Positions 31,301 through 42,847 of a DNA stretch of 64,000 nt are shown here, one piece after another; the first letter of the stretch is position 1; the number at the start of each line of letters is the position of its first letter. Made by a program: the position numbers and the translations under genes. Below the pieces are notes generated by a model. That model did no database searches, was not told where the DNA came from, and worked only from the letters and a program-made list of their open reading frames with translations. Source of the stretch: Trametes villosa (taxonomy: Eukaryota; Basidiomycota; Agaricomycetes; Polyporales; Polyporaceae); contig PUDQ02000032.1 of the NCBI GenBank assembly GCA_002964805.2, positions 62,001-126,000 of the forward strand, written 5' to 3'.

Positions 31301-32532
31301 AGGCATCCGAGGGCGACCTCATTGATTTGTTCACACCGCTGGAGGCTATACCGCCCCTGGCACCCGCAGCCGTGATTCCCGTGAGCCCGACCCAGGCAAC
31401 CTCTTCCCCCGAGAGATCTGCTTTGGAGTCCCACAGCCGCGAGGACGCACTCTCGAGGGAGCTGGCGATGCGGTTCATCCGTGGAGGGCCGCGCCCTCCT
31501 AGGTACATGCTCATCGCGCCGTACGTCAAGCGCACCAGGAGAGAGCGCATCGCGCAGACGGAGCCTGCTCGTCAGGCGCGGCGGGATATGGTCAAGAACC
31601 TCCCTTGGGCCGTGGTTGCTGGAATCGCATCAGACTTCGAGGCGCAGATCGTACGTTCAGGTTACTCAAGTAGATCTCCGTCACGTTCTAACCCATATTT
31701 TCTCATCAGAGCGAGGAAATAGTCCCTGTGCCGATCCTTGAGAGGGTCCACCGCATGGAGCGAGCGACGCAAAATGACTTCGTCAATGAGGTGCCAACGG
31801 CCCCTCCGGTTGAGACTGTGCGCCGGCATGTGTCGCACTCAAGGTCTCCTCAGCTTACTCGGCGCGACTTCTCGTGTCCGACCGACGCCATCCCTACCGA
31901 GGGTGCCACTGCCGCGACTCCGGAGAGGGCGCGAGAGCCGCCCAGGTTGCACCGCCCTCCTCCCACAAATCGCACACGGGGTGTTGCTCCAGAGGTGCGC
32001 GTTTTGCCATTCTCCGGTTGCTGATTGGGATATTCTCCAGGCGGCGGACGCAGAGAAGGAATACATGTGCAAGGCCGATCCCGCTAGGAAGGGAAAGGCA
32101 CGGGCCACCGAGGAGAAGCCGCGCACTTCCAAGGAGGAGGAGAAGCCTAAGCGGCCTACGGGTGGCTCGAAGCCTCGCACTTCCCAGCCCAAGGAGTCGT
32201 CCTTCCACTCGCAGGATCCGGGCCCTCGCGCCCGTCGCCAGCTGATCCGCTCCTCCAGGCGCCCCGAAGCCCCGCGTCCCGGCCGGTTCGCCGCGCCCAG
32301 GTATCTGTCCGACTCAGACTCGTCGGACCTGTCTTCATCGATGCCCTCATCGCCGCATAGCCCGCCGAACGCTACCACTACACAACCGACTGGTACGGGA
32401 GCTCCCCCGGCTGAGCGTGTGGCCGAGCATGCGGATCTTCCCAGCAGCGGCATCTCGCCCACGTACACTCTGGTTGTTCCGGTCGTCTGCCTGGTGGTGC
32501 TTAGCCGCTGGTTCCCTAGTTTGTTGTTCTGA
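25398..32532 (+). pseudogene. Very large disordered Pro/Ala/Ser/Thr-rich protein with hydrophobic C-terminus; two apparent lesions
   Basis: Splice signals chain ten exons: 25398-25510, 25576-25659, 25715-27044, 27195-28630, 28689-29168, 29229-29423, 29478-30445, 30505-31650, 31710-31994 and 32041-32532. The product is about 2160 aa. Acidic, proline-rich low complexity dominates; one Arg-rich block is encoded near 27.4-27.65 kb. The last ~25 residues (YTLVVPVVCLVVLSRWF) could anchor in a membrane. No known domain. Two lesions: an in-frame TGA at 25446-25448 after MSNSPPPPPPPPSKPI, and a 28-bp tandem duplication at 30793-30848 that shifts frame and leads to a stop near 30896. Removing one unit restores the frame exactly. 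If the first ATG is unused, splicing AT|G at 25509-25510/25576 makes a new start codon before VERPSRS. Either a recent pseudogene or sequence errors. Confidence 0.6.
30793..30848 (+). repeat. 28-bp perfect tandem duplication
   Basis: Two identical 28-bp units, 30793-30820 and 30821-30848, each starting CGGATCGAAATTTG. 28 is not a multiple of three, so the reading frame of the large gene changes at this point. With a single unit the upstream frame (STVVLTSDRN) runs directly into the downstream frame (PICAPSPERIV). Confidence 0.95.
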
Positions 32533-33733
32533 AATTGGTTTTGAAGTGCATCTGCGTGTCGTTGCTGTATCGCTGTATCGTTGTGTTGTGGACTTGTATC
32601 TCTAGATCTGCCGCTGTCGTGTTGTCGTCCTGTTGCTGTCGATGTATTTGTATCTGCGCTCGTGCTGTCTCTCGTCTCGTGTTTTGTCTCGTGTTGTGTC
32701 TGGGCTTTGTATCGTGCAATTGATGTTTGGCTGTGGTTCTCGGTGCTCTCCTCGAATCTCTGCTGCGTGCTTCTGGTGTGATTCGTGCTGCTGTCTTCGT
32801 AAAGGTTCACGTGGGGGCTCGACTTGGGAGTCCATGTTGATCATGCTGAGGCACGCGCAAGAGGGGTCCAGGAATCGACTTAGTGACCGGGGTCGTGCTA
32901 TCGACATAAGCCTCGCGCCGGCACCCCCCTCCCCCCCCCTCCCCCCATATCGGGTAATTTTCCGCATATGTTCTTGACATTTGTCTCGAAATGGGAATTG
33001 TAAGCGCCCATATTTTGGCAGACATATGATACATGCGCAAAAAATAGGCGTTTAGATGCAGAGTCGCCCAGCGGTCAAAAAGGTCCGTTCTGAGAGTAGT
33101 TCCGGAGTTCCTGACTCGTCGTTGAGCAGCAACTTCCCGCAGGTCCTAGGACCAACGGTAACCCTAACCTATGTCCCATCATACACCTTGGGCACGACAC
33201 TCGCGGTTGGGGCGACTTGAGGACATCCTAACTGGATTTTTACACTTTACATACATGTAATATCGCCCCTGTGGCCGTTTGGAAGCAGGAACTTGGTCCA
33301 GACACCCTCGGGAGCTCGTAGAACGGGTGGAGGTAGACGGCCTACACCAATCGACATAAGCCCCCCCGGCACCCCCCCCTCCCCCTACCCCCGGTCTCGG
33401 CATCTTCCGGCGGGCACCTCTTGGGCACGCGCGTCGCAAACGACTTTGGGGCTTGACTCTAGAGGCCATGTCTCGCTCATGATCAGCCTCATTGTCACGC
33501 TCTGCGGCCCCAGCAATGTCCCAGGGCCTTCGGGCTCACGTAGCAAGTCGAGCGACCGCGAGGCGAGCACTGCTGCTTGAAGAACTTCGAGGCTCAGCTG
33601 ACCATCCGGAGAAAGATTCAAGTGCTCGGAATATGCAATCCCACACCCGACAGTGTCGTAGCCAGGGCCGTACATCTACAAGCCTGATACGTATTCGCAG
33701 CCTAGAACGGTGAGATTATGTGCATACATACAT
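32533..33733. other. Intergenic with two C-rich tracts
   Basis: Pyrimidine/GT-rich 3' flank of the large gene, then two related blocks: ATCGACATAAGC followed by CCGGCACCCCCC and C runs at about 32897-32947 and 33353-33392. A GGGGCTTGACTC-like segment is also repeated (32815 and 33451). The minus strand is G-rich there. No gene seen. Confidence 0.6.
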
Positions 33734-34944
33734 TCATGCCTCGATGCCCTTCTTCCTGAAGAAGTACCGCAGTCCCTCGACCTGCGTGTACCACACACCG
33801 CGTCCCAGCTCTATCAAACGATCCACGTAGTCCTCGAGGATCGCGTCGGCAGTAATCACGAACTCGAGGTCTGTAGGGACGAGGTACCTCCCCTTACCCT
33901 CCGCCCCACCAAACCTCAACTCGCGCCAGAGCTCCCTCAGTCCATCCAGGTACGCGCCCCTCATCTCCGCGCGCCGCCCCCTCCCGACGCCCTTCGCGAT
34001 CGCATAGAACGTCCCCCGGTTCGAGTGCATAACCGCGGGCTTGTGCAGCACGAGCGTCTCCGCGAGCCCGTCGAGCATGTACACAAGGTGCGCCGCGGGC
34101 GCGCACTCGAGGTGCGAGAGCTTCGCGACGACCGTCCCGCCCGCACGCACCGTGTCGAGCGCGATGACGAACTGCGCGATGAGCAGCGCATCGCGGTACG
34201 CCGCCTGCGCGCGCTTCAGCTCTGCGGGCGTGTCTCCCGCAGTGGGGTAGCTCCGGAGGGCGTGGCCGTCGAGGATCACCAGGCCGAACCGCGCGCAGAG
34301 GTCGGGTGGGAAGGGGTTTCTCGCGCCCGCGTCCGAGTTCGAGTCGAGCGGGCCGGGTTGGTGGATGTCGTAGGAGAGAATGTCCTGCTCGATGAGCTGG
34401 TAGCGCGGACGCAGGCGAGGCTCGAGCGCGAACTCGTAGCCGCCCATAGACGGGGGTAGAGAGATGCCTACTCCGGACGCGTGGCGGTTCCTCTCGAGCA
34501 CGCGCGCGCTGAACCCGCCCGGAGAGCACCTATGAGACAATAACCATGAACGAAGCGCGCGGCTGAGCATTCGGCATCGAGCACGTACCCGATATCGAGA
34601 AAGTCTAGACGGCCGATGGTAGTGATAAAGCGCGCCGCGTCGTTAAGCTCGCTCAGAACGGGCTTCATGGCTTTGTACCAATAGCGCGTCGCAGCGTCGT
34701 CTTGCTTATCCGCCACTTGACGTGTAGCCTTGAAGTGGTCGTTCAGCTCATCTACCTCCCAGCCCTGGTGCGCCGCGGTCAGTATACGAACATGGATGTG
34801 CGAGATCTGGATACGATTCACCTTCTGCCTCAGCTCCATCAACTCTTGGAGCTCCTCCACATGCCGCCGCGCCAGGATAGCCGCCGCGCCGAGCTTGTAT
34901 TGGGGGTCGTCGGGGGGAAATGCTAGGATAGACTCTTCTTGCAT
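33734..34944 (-). CDS. FtsJ-like SAM-dependent methyltransferase, copy 1
   Basis: ATG at 34944. Exons 34944-34822, 34764-34589 and 34529-33734 give 364 aa. The first intron (34821-34765, gtgaat...cag) is 57 bp without a stop, so a naive reading retains it and gives 383 aa. Its position matches a clear intron in copy 2. The third exon completes the SAM-binding motif FLDIG/CSPGGFS across a splice junction. Further FtsJ/RrmJ-fold features are FGLVILDGHALR and the strand GGTVVAKLSHLE, with Lys at the usual catalytic position. The final Glu of the classical K-D-K-E tetrad is not obvious (HSNRGTFYAIAKG instead of a SSE-type motif). Members of this fold methylate RNA 2'-OH; the substrate here is unknown. 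Confidence 0.75.
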
Positions 34945-35405
34945 GGGGAGACTCGGGATTCGTATGGCTCTGGCCGTCGCTGAGCTGCGGCGAGATTATA
35001 GGGGGGCTCACGTCTACCGCAGCACCCGGGATCATGTGCCGCCGTTCACGGGCCACTTCTTTGGTAGCACTGACGGAAGTCGTACATACCTCAAGGGAAT
35101 AAGGCTGCCTCATTTCGCCGCTAGGTCCGCCTGGCCTGGTACGAGAGCGCTGGTAGAATAGGAAAACATTGGTTCGGCACAGCCTGTAGCAGAAATTGTA
35201 GTAGGTGTCAGCCCATCAGGTATCCGTGCTGGCGAAGCTGCTAATCGAGACAAACGGCCGCTCAACATCGCGATCATACAAGCCAGGCATCGTCGGCCGC
35301 TCCTGGTTACTGAGCTACATCGTCTCTACTGAGAACAGCGTCATCAGCGCATATTCGCCAATACGTGTTACCACATACCTCCGGCAGCTCACAACAGTGC
35401 ACGCT
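34945..35405. other. Intergenic between FtsJ-like copy 1 and F-box gene 1
   Basis: Holds the promoter of the FtsJ-like gene (minus) and the 3' flank of F-box gene 1 (minus). No further gene seen. Confidence 0.55.
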
Positions 35406-36786
35406 TCAATCGTAATGCACATGAACAGCCACTCCCGCCCGTACGAACGGCGCGAGCATGGTCAGGAAGAAACGCTCCCTGTCTATCCTCTGCCTTTCCC
35501 GCTCCTCCTCCATCCACTTTTCGCCGAAAATGATCCTCGCAATGCCCGTGGGGACTATGCGCACGTCCAGGGAGGAGAACTGCGGATACCTGCTGACCGT
35601 ACCATCCTCCATGCCCATCGAGCCACCAGGGTCCCCGACGAGCACCGTTGCGAGACGAGAGAACGCCGCATCGAAGCCGACAGACGTTATAGGGGGTCCG
35701 AAAAAGACTAGCGAGAGGTGTTCGAGGTAAGGGAGCGGGGCCGGACCAGGCGCGGAAAGGACGTCAGCAAGGAGCTCCAGGAAGAATGGCGTAGGCGCAG
35801 TGCCATCTTGACGCGAAGACCCTGAGGCGTAGGGGTTCCATGTGGTTGAACCAAGCCCAGGGTTATACTCGTAACAGAGGCGCAGCGATCTTAGAGAGCC
35901 GCATTGCGGCAGGCCCGAGATGACACGTCGGATATGATCGCCTATGAACGGGGTGGGCGTATTAGCGCGTCCGGACGGAACGTGTATGTGGAGAGTAGTC
36001 AGACTTACGACCAGATATTCTTTGGCCTTGGATAGAGACATCGATATCACGGAGTCCGATGCCAAAATGTCGCAGAGAAGCACCGAAAGACGGGATTTCG
36101 GGGGCCTCGAACGATGTGCCGATGTACGAGCAGAGGTCAAGCGATTTGATTACTGCTGGGCTGTAAATCATCGCTCGTTCCAGATACCGTACCAGCCGCG
36201 AAAGCTCCTCGCCGTCGACTTCACCTCCGATGATTGATAGTGTGCGCAGTGTCCACCCTGACAGGGGCTCGCCGGCAGCATCCGTGGAAGGCTGCGCAGA
36301 GGGGTGAGGCCACGATGTTTTTTCATGAAGCGGAGTGGTAGTGCATCTGATGTCTTCGAGGTAGAGCGCTTCGAGCGACGGCCGTTCGAGGGCGAGAGAG
36401 ACCGCCAAATACAGAGACCACATGGTGAAATCGCGGAGGCGTAACGAGCGGAGCGCAGGGAGTCGTGCGCTCAGCGTGTGCCATTCTGCTTTGTTGAAGG
36501 GCGTTTCTGGGGTGAATCCGAGTCGCAGCGGGTACAGTACGAGCGAGCGGACGTAGGGCGCGATAGCGGGGTCATTCTTGAGGATTTTGAGGAACGCTGT
36601 AGTACGCGGGTCTCGCGAGCCGCCAAATAGCGTTGTCACGGGCAGTTCGACTTCATACCAGAGTTCGACGCGGGTTACGGGCAGGAGGGCGTGGCAAGTG
36701 AGCGAGCAGGCTGCGAGCGATGGAATGTCGCCGCGTAGGAAACCGATGGTGCGTTCAACGATCTCCACCGGGAGGATTGGCGACAT
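35406..36786 (-). CDS. F-box protein 1 (minus-strand paralogue of the 57-64 kb array)
   Basis: Exons 36786-36009 and 35941-35406, with a 67-bp phase-1 intron gtaagt...catag; 437 aa. Residues about 4-45 form an F-box (LPVEIVERTIGFLRGDIPSL...LTCHALLP...LWYEVELP), the part that binds Skp1 in SCF ubiquitin ligases. The rest is a leucine-rich repeat-like substrate domain (LPALRSLRLRDF, RPSLEALYLEDI, TLRTLSIIGG, LKSLDLCS..., FFLELLADVLSAPGP). The intron falls at the same codon (R, before DHIRRVISGL) as in the four plus-strand paralogues. The substrate is unknown. Confidence 0.85.
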
Positions 36787-39700
36787 ATTTGTGAGGGTTA
36801 GCACTCGAACGAAGACGCACGCGCACCGCGTATTCGTTGAAAGCTGATGGCAAGACAAAACTGTGAGATGACTCGACTCGAGTGTACGGAGACAAGATAG
36901 CGTGTAACGAGAGGCGCCGAGCAAGTAAGTAGCTGCAGTTCATGGTCGGTCCGACTTCCGGGCGACCCTACTGAAGTACTTATGCACCGCTCACTCCTGA
37001 CGCAGGCCGTCAAGAAGGAGCATGGGTTCACCAGAACATGGCGCATTCGAACCTCTGTCTACATGCCTATGACATGAGGAAAACCGGAAGAGTATTACAA
37101 CTACAACAATTTTATCGTACCAGGGTGGTACACTTGCAGCGACTCGCAGACAAGAGCTTGGGAAGCAAGTGTTTCGCGCAGGGGTCCGCGGAAATCTAGC
37201 ATCGAAGATATATAAACACGCCCGACACGGCAGCGGAACACATCGCAGACTTCCGAGGCGAATAGAACCCACCGTCTTCCTACTCCTTTGGTCTACCCAC
37301 GCCCGTCGCACAAGTAGAGACAAACACACCGAGCAGAAGGTGCAGATACCCAGCGCGGGAGTTCGCACACGACAGCGGAAGGCAGAACAAGAATGTTGAA
37401 ACAGTACGCTCCGTCCGTAGCGCCGTCGCGGCACCGTTCCGTTCGCAACTTCAGCTACTGGCGGCGCTCCGCGTGTCGTAAATCCCAAGGCGTGTAGTCG
37501 TCTTGCGTGCACCCTCGCGAAGGTCTACCGCGGCGCGCATGGCGGAGCTAAATGGCGAGCGCGTTCGGGGTTCGTCAGCAGCTGCTATGTTGATAGATGC
37601 ATGCTGTCGTGCATCAGTGAGTGCCACAGCCGCGCTACGGTGTAGCGCACTGTACATTGGCAGTCTATGAATTCCGTGTGCGCCTTCCATCTTCTGCGAT
37701 GCACGAGGCGGCGGCCGCGCCAGGGCGAGCGCCGACGCATACAGCACGAAGAGACTTGACAGCAGCGGACTGTGAACAGACGTCTTTTGCTTGGTAAGGA
37801 CTCACCAGTGAATGCAGGACGGTGCACGAGCGTGACGTCGCATCACCCCCGCGCGACAGCGAATTCGGAATAGATCTGCGGCTGACCTGAGCAGCGCGAC
37901 TAAGGCAGAGGGACAGAACATGCCTGGGAGTCCGCCTTACGCGGATCCTGTGTGAGTGTGGGCGTGTGTGCGTACGGCGTTATGGCACGCCGAAGATGGG
38001 CAGCTGGGCGCTCGAACGGAAAACATCATATCGTTGCCGCGCGCTGTACCGTACTCCCCGGAGTGTACGAGTTCATCCTTGCCGAAGAGCGAAGATTGAC
38101 CCTGTTGAGCTTGCGAGATCGCAGTCCGTTCTTCGGGCAAATGATCTGTCAGTACACGCTAGAAACGCACCGGACGTACTCACTACATTACGCCGCGTTC
38201 GGCAAGGGCGCAGACCGGGCGCGCACGAGCGAGTGCGATGAGCGTGCTTGCCAAGATCGCAGGTAGGAGGCCTGCTATGCGCTGGCGCCATCGTCAGCAA
38301 TGATTTGCGTGCATGCGGCGGGGTACACACCTTCAGTGCTTTCAAGCATCACAATTTGTCTCGGTCTCCAGCCTGCGGATTACGATCCCCTCACCAGAGC
38401 ATGAATCCCTGTCATGCAGACGCTGGCGCCGCCCGAGGGACCAGCACTACGCTCGAAGCCATGCACACGCCCCGCGGGTGGCCGAGAACGCGCGATGCGG
38501 TCATCGTGTCCCTAAGAACGTCGTCGCACACTACACCCACAGAGTGCGCTCGCTTCAACGTACCGCCCGCTCCCGGTCTTCTGGGCATGACGTAGGGCGC
38601 GAACAAGTTGTCAGAATGACCATTCCTATCGTTTCAGCGCTGCTGATGGAATCCGGACGGGCATAGCGTATGCAGGCTGCGTGCCTCGGGCCTCCTGAAG
38701 AATGGCCCTATGCCAATCTATAAGTACTCTGAATACGTGTGGAAACTTACCGAGGACTGTGCTTGAAAGTCTTGCTGAGTACGCATGTCAAGATACGCCT
38801 CTTGGTGGATCCGAGAAACGAACGTACAATCCCACTAGGGGTGCTTGGCGTTTCCGCGATCATAGAAGCCAATCCTCAATCTCAGGACGTCGCGCTCACA
38901 AACGCGTCACACCCCGCCAGCCGACGGCCGAACGCAGACTAGGCCGGCGCCAGCTCCGCAAGCGTTCAGCACGACCACCATGAGAACTCGCACCCAAACC
39001 CGCACACCCGCCAGAAATAACCCTCAAAACAAGCCCGCACGAGCTTAAGTGCAAACACGGGGTGGGGCGCGTTACCAGCCCCGCGCGCCGCGCTCCCGCA
39101 CGCCCGGGAACGCGCCCAGGAGCGTGGAGGCCCAGCGACGCGGGGCCCGTGCGCTCGGTGCGTGGGCCAATGTCATGCGTGCGCTCGCCGCTGCCGCTGA
39201 GATCGCCGTCACGAGCTGAAGCACCGGCGAGTCGTCTTCCGTGGATTTGCACCCGCGCGCGTGGCTATGAAAGGGCGCTGGACGATAGACGACAGATGAC
39301 GCGCAGTGCGTGCATGGCGCCCACTAGTAGCTGCCCGGTGGGATGGATAGCGAACCTACTCACACAGGCACGCGAGGCGGTTCGCTATCACCAGCACTCG
39401 GACGCGCGGGATACTTCGTAGCGCGCTGGCGCTGACGGTGAATTCGATCGAGGACGAGGGCGTGTGGGCGTCCCGGTCTACGGCCACCCGAGCGTCGAGC
39501 GCACACACGCTGTGGTCGCCGGTCGGTCTGGCCAGCCCCGGGCGGGTATCGCGCTGTGGTCTGCGGTGCACATACGCCGTGGCCGTCAGCGAGGGTAGAT
39601 CGCGCGAAGGTGTACAGCTCTGCACTAACCTGGATCTATCCGTCTAGAGCTGTCCAGTCCTGCGCCCGCGGCCGCCGTCGAACCACGCCACGCCACAGCA

Positions 39701-40643
39701 GGAAGAGCGAACTCACCAACAGCGGTGGCCGAGGCTGGAGCTTGCAGTGAAGGCCTGTGAACGGATATCGTGTGCGGGAATAGACGGATACCTCGGAGGC
39801 GGCGGCGCACGCATCAGGCTATCACGCGGCGGCATGGTGGAACAGCAATGGCGCGATGCAGCATTGCAAGAGTAACGGCGGGGCCACGTACAGTGTACAC
39901 ACAGAGGGGCAGTACGTAAAAGAGCGGTAGACTACGGATGTACACGTACGGGTAGATTAGCTCGGTCAGGCTGAGAGTCCGTGGGATGGGGAGGAGACTG
40001 GAGTTGAGGGGGACGAGCGATGTCGACAATGGAAGGTTGCAAAGTTCAAAGATGGGGGCCGCGATCCAGATGCGATGTGGGAGAAGATGAAGGGGAACAG
40101 GCTCGAGATGCTGTAGAAGTGATGCAGATGGTGCGCAGGCATGCAATGCAGAGATGAAGAAGTGGAAGACGGAATGCACAGTTTGAAGATGAAAAGAAGC
40201 TCGGATGGTACAATGCAAAAGGCTGAAAAGATGTGGGGAGCAAAGGAAGGATTAGACGGCGCAGGGCGTCGCACATATTGATACCGATGATGGAACACTG
40301 CGGAACCGAACGAAATCAAACGGGAGGGCTGACCATCACTGGGATGCGATGAAGTGATTCGTGCAGTATGCGAGTTGTACAGGCTGGGGAGACGTGGCAA
40401 TGCTGTACAGAGTGGGAGTGCGACGTGGGCGACAGCGTAGAGAGCAGATTAGGCGAAGGGAGGGTAGGCGAGTAGGTGCAGTAGCATAGCGTCATAGATA
40501 GAGCGAGTCAACGCGAGAGCGGCGGAATCGACGCCGCATGAAGGTTTTGCGAGAGAAAGCCACACGCATGGTGCGCATGACAAACACCCCAATGCGACGT
40601 CGGGAGCCGATGGCGTGGTCGAGGGTGATGAGGGAGGCGGGGT
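36787..40643. other. Gene-poor interval
   Basis: No frame here shows a recognisable domain or a consistent chain of exons. It contains one arm of a diverged inverted duplication (about 37470-38300). From 39.85 to 40.5 kb the minus strand is rich in C/T, with a long low-complexity frame that I read as the 3' flank of the gene at 40644. Confidence 0.5.
37470..38300 (+). repeat. Inverted duplication, left arm (diverged)
   Basis: Matches 46550-47335 in reverse orientation with many indels. Shared landmarks include GATAGATGCATGCTGTC (37582-37600; reversed near 47215), GTCAGCAGC just before it, TAGTC...CTTGC near 37490 and near 47300, and CTGTACCGTACTCCCCGG near 38043, which recurs near 46790. No protein is convincingly conserved between the arms. 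Confidence 0.65.
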
Positions 40644-41913
40644 TCACGAGATCTCGACGAAGCTTCGCCAGCTTCGTGTTGAACCTTCGTCGTCCCGGAA
40701 GTCGATGAAGTTCGTGAGGGGGGAGAGGAGGCTTTCGATGGTGCCTCGGCGACTTCTGCTCTTCCTCGACGCTGGGGTCGAAGAGGACAGACGCTTCTGG
40801 GGCTTGGCCACAGGGACAACGACATCTTCCTCCTCCCGAAGGACCGCCAGAAGAGAGGTCTCGGAAGGGCCGCTGGCTGGAGCCGACGCGGGAGGAAGGT
40901 GGTTCTCGGTTTCATCTGTCTCCCCCTCGTCCTCGTCATCGCTCATGCTCATGAAGTTCCGCGGCCGGGAGCGTTGCCGAGAGTGCGACTTCGATCCGGA
41001 ACGACCCTCCAGCGCCGCGAGCGCAGCGGAACGGTTCACTTGACGCGTCAGGAACGAAGCAGTAGACCGCATGGATGGGCGTGCCTGTAGAGGCATCGCG
41101 GCAGGGGCAGATGAGGGCGTGCCGCGCTGAGCGACTTCGAACGGCGAACCGAAGGCGGAAGAAGCGGGGGGCGTGGTCGGAGGAGAGAACGTGAAGTACG
41201 AACGCTCGTTGGGCGAAATGAGGGGGGAGATCGGAGATATGATTGAGGGCTCGGAGTGTGTTGCCCGGTGCAGTGAGGGGGAGTTACTACCAACTTCAGC
41301 GGCGAGACACGTCGACAGGGTGATGGTGAGGTCAGAAGGACGAGGCCGCCGCAACGCAGCGGGGGGTGCTGGAAGCTGGGAGGACGGGACGGGCTTCGCT
41401 CCTGGGAGGCCTTCGCGTGACGAATGGCGGACTATAGGCCTGTGTGGCAGAGGCGCGGGGCCGAAGTGCGAGAAGCTCAGAGGCATCGTCGGACTGTGAA
41501 GCTGTTTAGAGAAACCGAGTATAGCTCAGCCAGGAAAAAATAACGCACGACATGGGTACTGGGCGGAGGTCAGGGGAAGTGGGCACGGAGCGACCGAAAT
41601 GTGTGGTCGCGCGGCTGGTCACGGTGTCTTTCCGGCGGAGGCTCATAGACCGCATTGAGCGACTCTCGGCGAGGTCCAGGGAGAGGAAAGAGTTGCCGGC
41701 CTCCGCACGACGACGGCGAGGCATCAGAGTGAGGAAGACGGCATCGTCCTCGGAGGTGGTAGTCTCGTAGAAGCTGTCCATGTTCGCGTCGACCGGGAGG
41801 CTATCTCTTGGCGTCTTGTCATGAAGCTCAAGAGAAGGCCGGCGGGACGAGGAGGGGGTGTTGCTCTCAGAGAGCAGACCAGAGGTGAAGAGGGGAGAGT
41901 ACTGGGCGAACAT
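40644..41913 (-). CDS. Conserved-looking hypothetical protein, Ser/Pro-rich
   Basis: ATG at 41913 (MFAQYSPLFTSGLLSES). Exons 41913-41560 and 41501-40644, with a phase-0 intron gtaccc...aacag; 403 aa. Exon 1 has a charged segment (DEDDAVFLTLMPRRRRAEAG-like) with the pattern of a fungal regulatory or phosphoprotein. Exon 2 is Pro/Ser-rich, then acidic (SMSDDEDEGETDE), and ends with SRRGTIESLLSPLTNFIDF and a short charged tail. This last segment is the most ordered-looking part and the best probe for homologues. There is no catalytic motif, signal peptide or membrane segment. I do not recognise the family. The plus-strand frames over it are lower in coding character. Confidence 0.65.
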
Positions 41914-42485
41914 GATGGCGTGAGCAAAGCAAGAGCAGAAGACGCGAGCAAAAGGCGTCAAGGAGGGGGGAGCCGTCGCCGGGGACGAGGGGAACGGCGA
42001 GGACAGGCGGGTGAGGGGGAGGAGGCCCGGGACGGAGGGCGTAATATATGGCGTCGCGTTTGGGGAGGATAATTGACACACGTGGCCGCCTAGCAGCGGC
42101 GACCAGATCGATCGGTAGCGAATCTGGATCGGTGGGCCTGGCGCCTGTCGCCCGCACAGCTGCAACGTGGGGTGCCGCTCCCTTCACAGCCCGTCACCCG
42201 CTTCCCATCCTCTTCGGTGCGTCACATTCCCCGGCTCGATCCCAGCTGCCACCGTCCGCCGTCGGGGCGTCTCTCCACGCCCAACGCGCGCCCTTCGCTG
42301 CCATTGATCTTCATTTCGGACCGTTCCACCAGAACGCGCGCCGCGCTTCTGCACTGGGGCGCGTCGTGCTCAGCGATTGCAATCAATCGACAGCAGGGGA
42401 GTTCGGAGGAAGGCTCTGCGCTGCCCGCCGCTCGGCGCTCGCTGTCCGCTATCCGTGCCACAATCAGCCATCTACCCAATTTGGG

Positions 42486-42847
42486 ATGCACACGTCCCCC
42501 TCGCCGGACCTCCCGCCGCTCATGCTCCGGCGCGAGCGGCCAGCTGGACAGACCGCCCGTCATGAATGTGAGTCTGCTGCCCCCGCCCTGGCGTGCAGAC
42601 GCTCCCCGCAGCTGCTCCACTGTTTTCGAAAGCCATGACTTCACCGTCGCTCGCCGCGGCGGGACGCGCTCCTCCTCTGCGTGATCGCACGACCGACCGC
42701 GCAGGCACACCGACGCCCGGTCTCCACCAGCCCGGTCGCCCTGTTGCTCACTTCCTTCCTCGCGTTCGGTCCCGGGCGTGTTTGCATGTCAACCTCTCCG
42801 CAATCGCTCTACGCCGGTCCGTCTTCGCCGCATACCCCAGATGCTAA
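42486..42847 (+). CDS. Possible small gene, divergent from the 41.9-kb gene
   Basis: ATG at 42486 (MHTSPSPDLPPLMLRRERPA), exon 42486-42567, intron gtgagt...ccgcag, exon 42612-42847; 105 aa. Splice signals are good, but the product is a Pro/Arg/Ala-rich chain with no recognisable feature, and the 3' half may continue in another frame. The C/T-rich 42.17-42.48 kb stretch would be a shared promoter. Confidence 0.3.

Noticed and set aside
37952..38266. Plus-strand frame with TVLPGVYEFILAEERRL, similar to a minus-strand frame at 46605-46841
   Set aside because: The similarity is at DNA level with frame-breaking indels, so I treat it as an inverted repeat and not as a conserved gene.
39966..40400. 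144-codon minus-strand frame rich in Ser/Pro/His
   Set aside because: C/T-rich low complexity directly downstream of the gene at 40644; no start context or domain.
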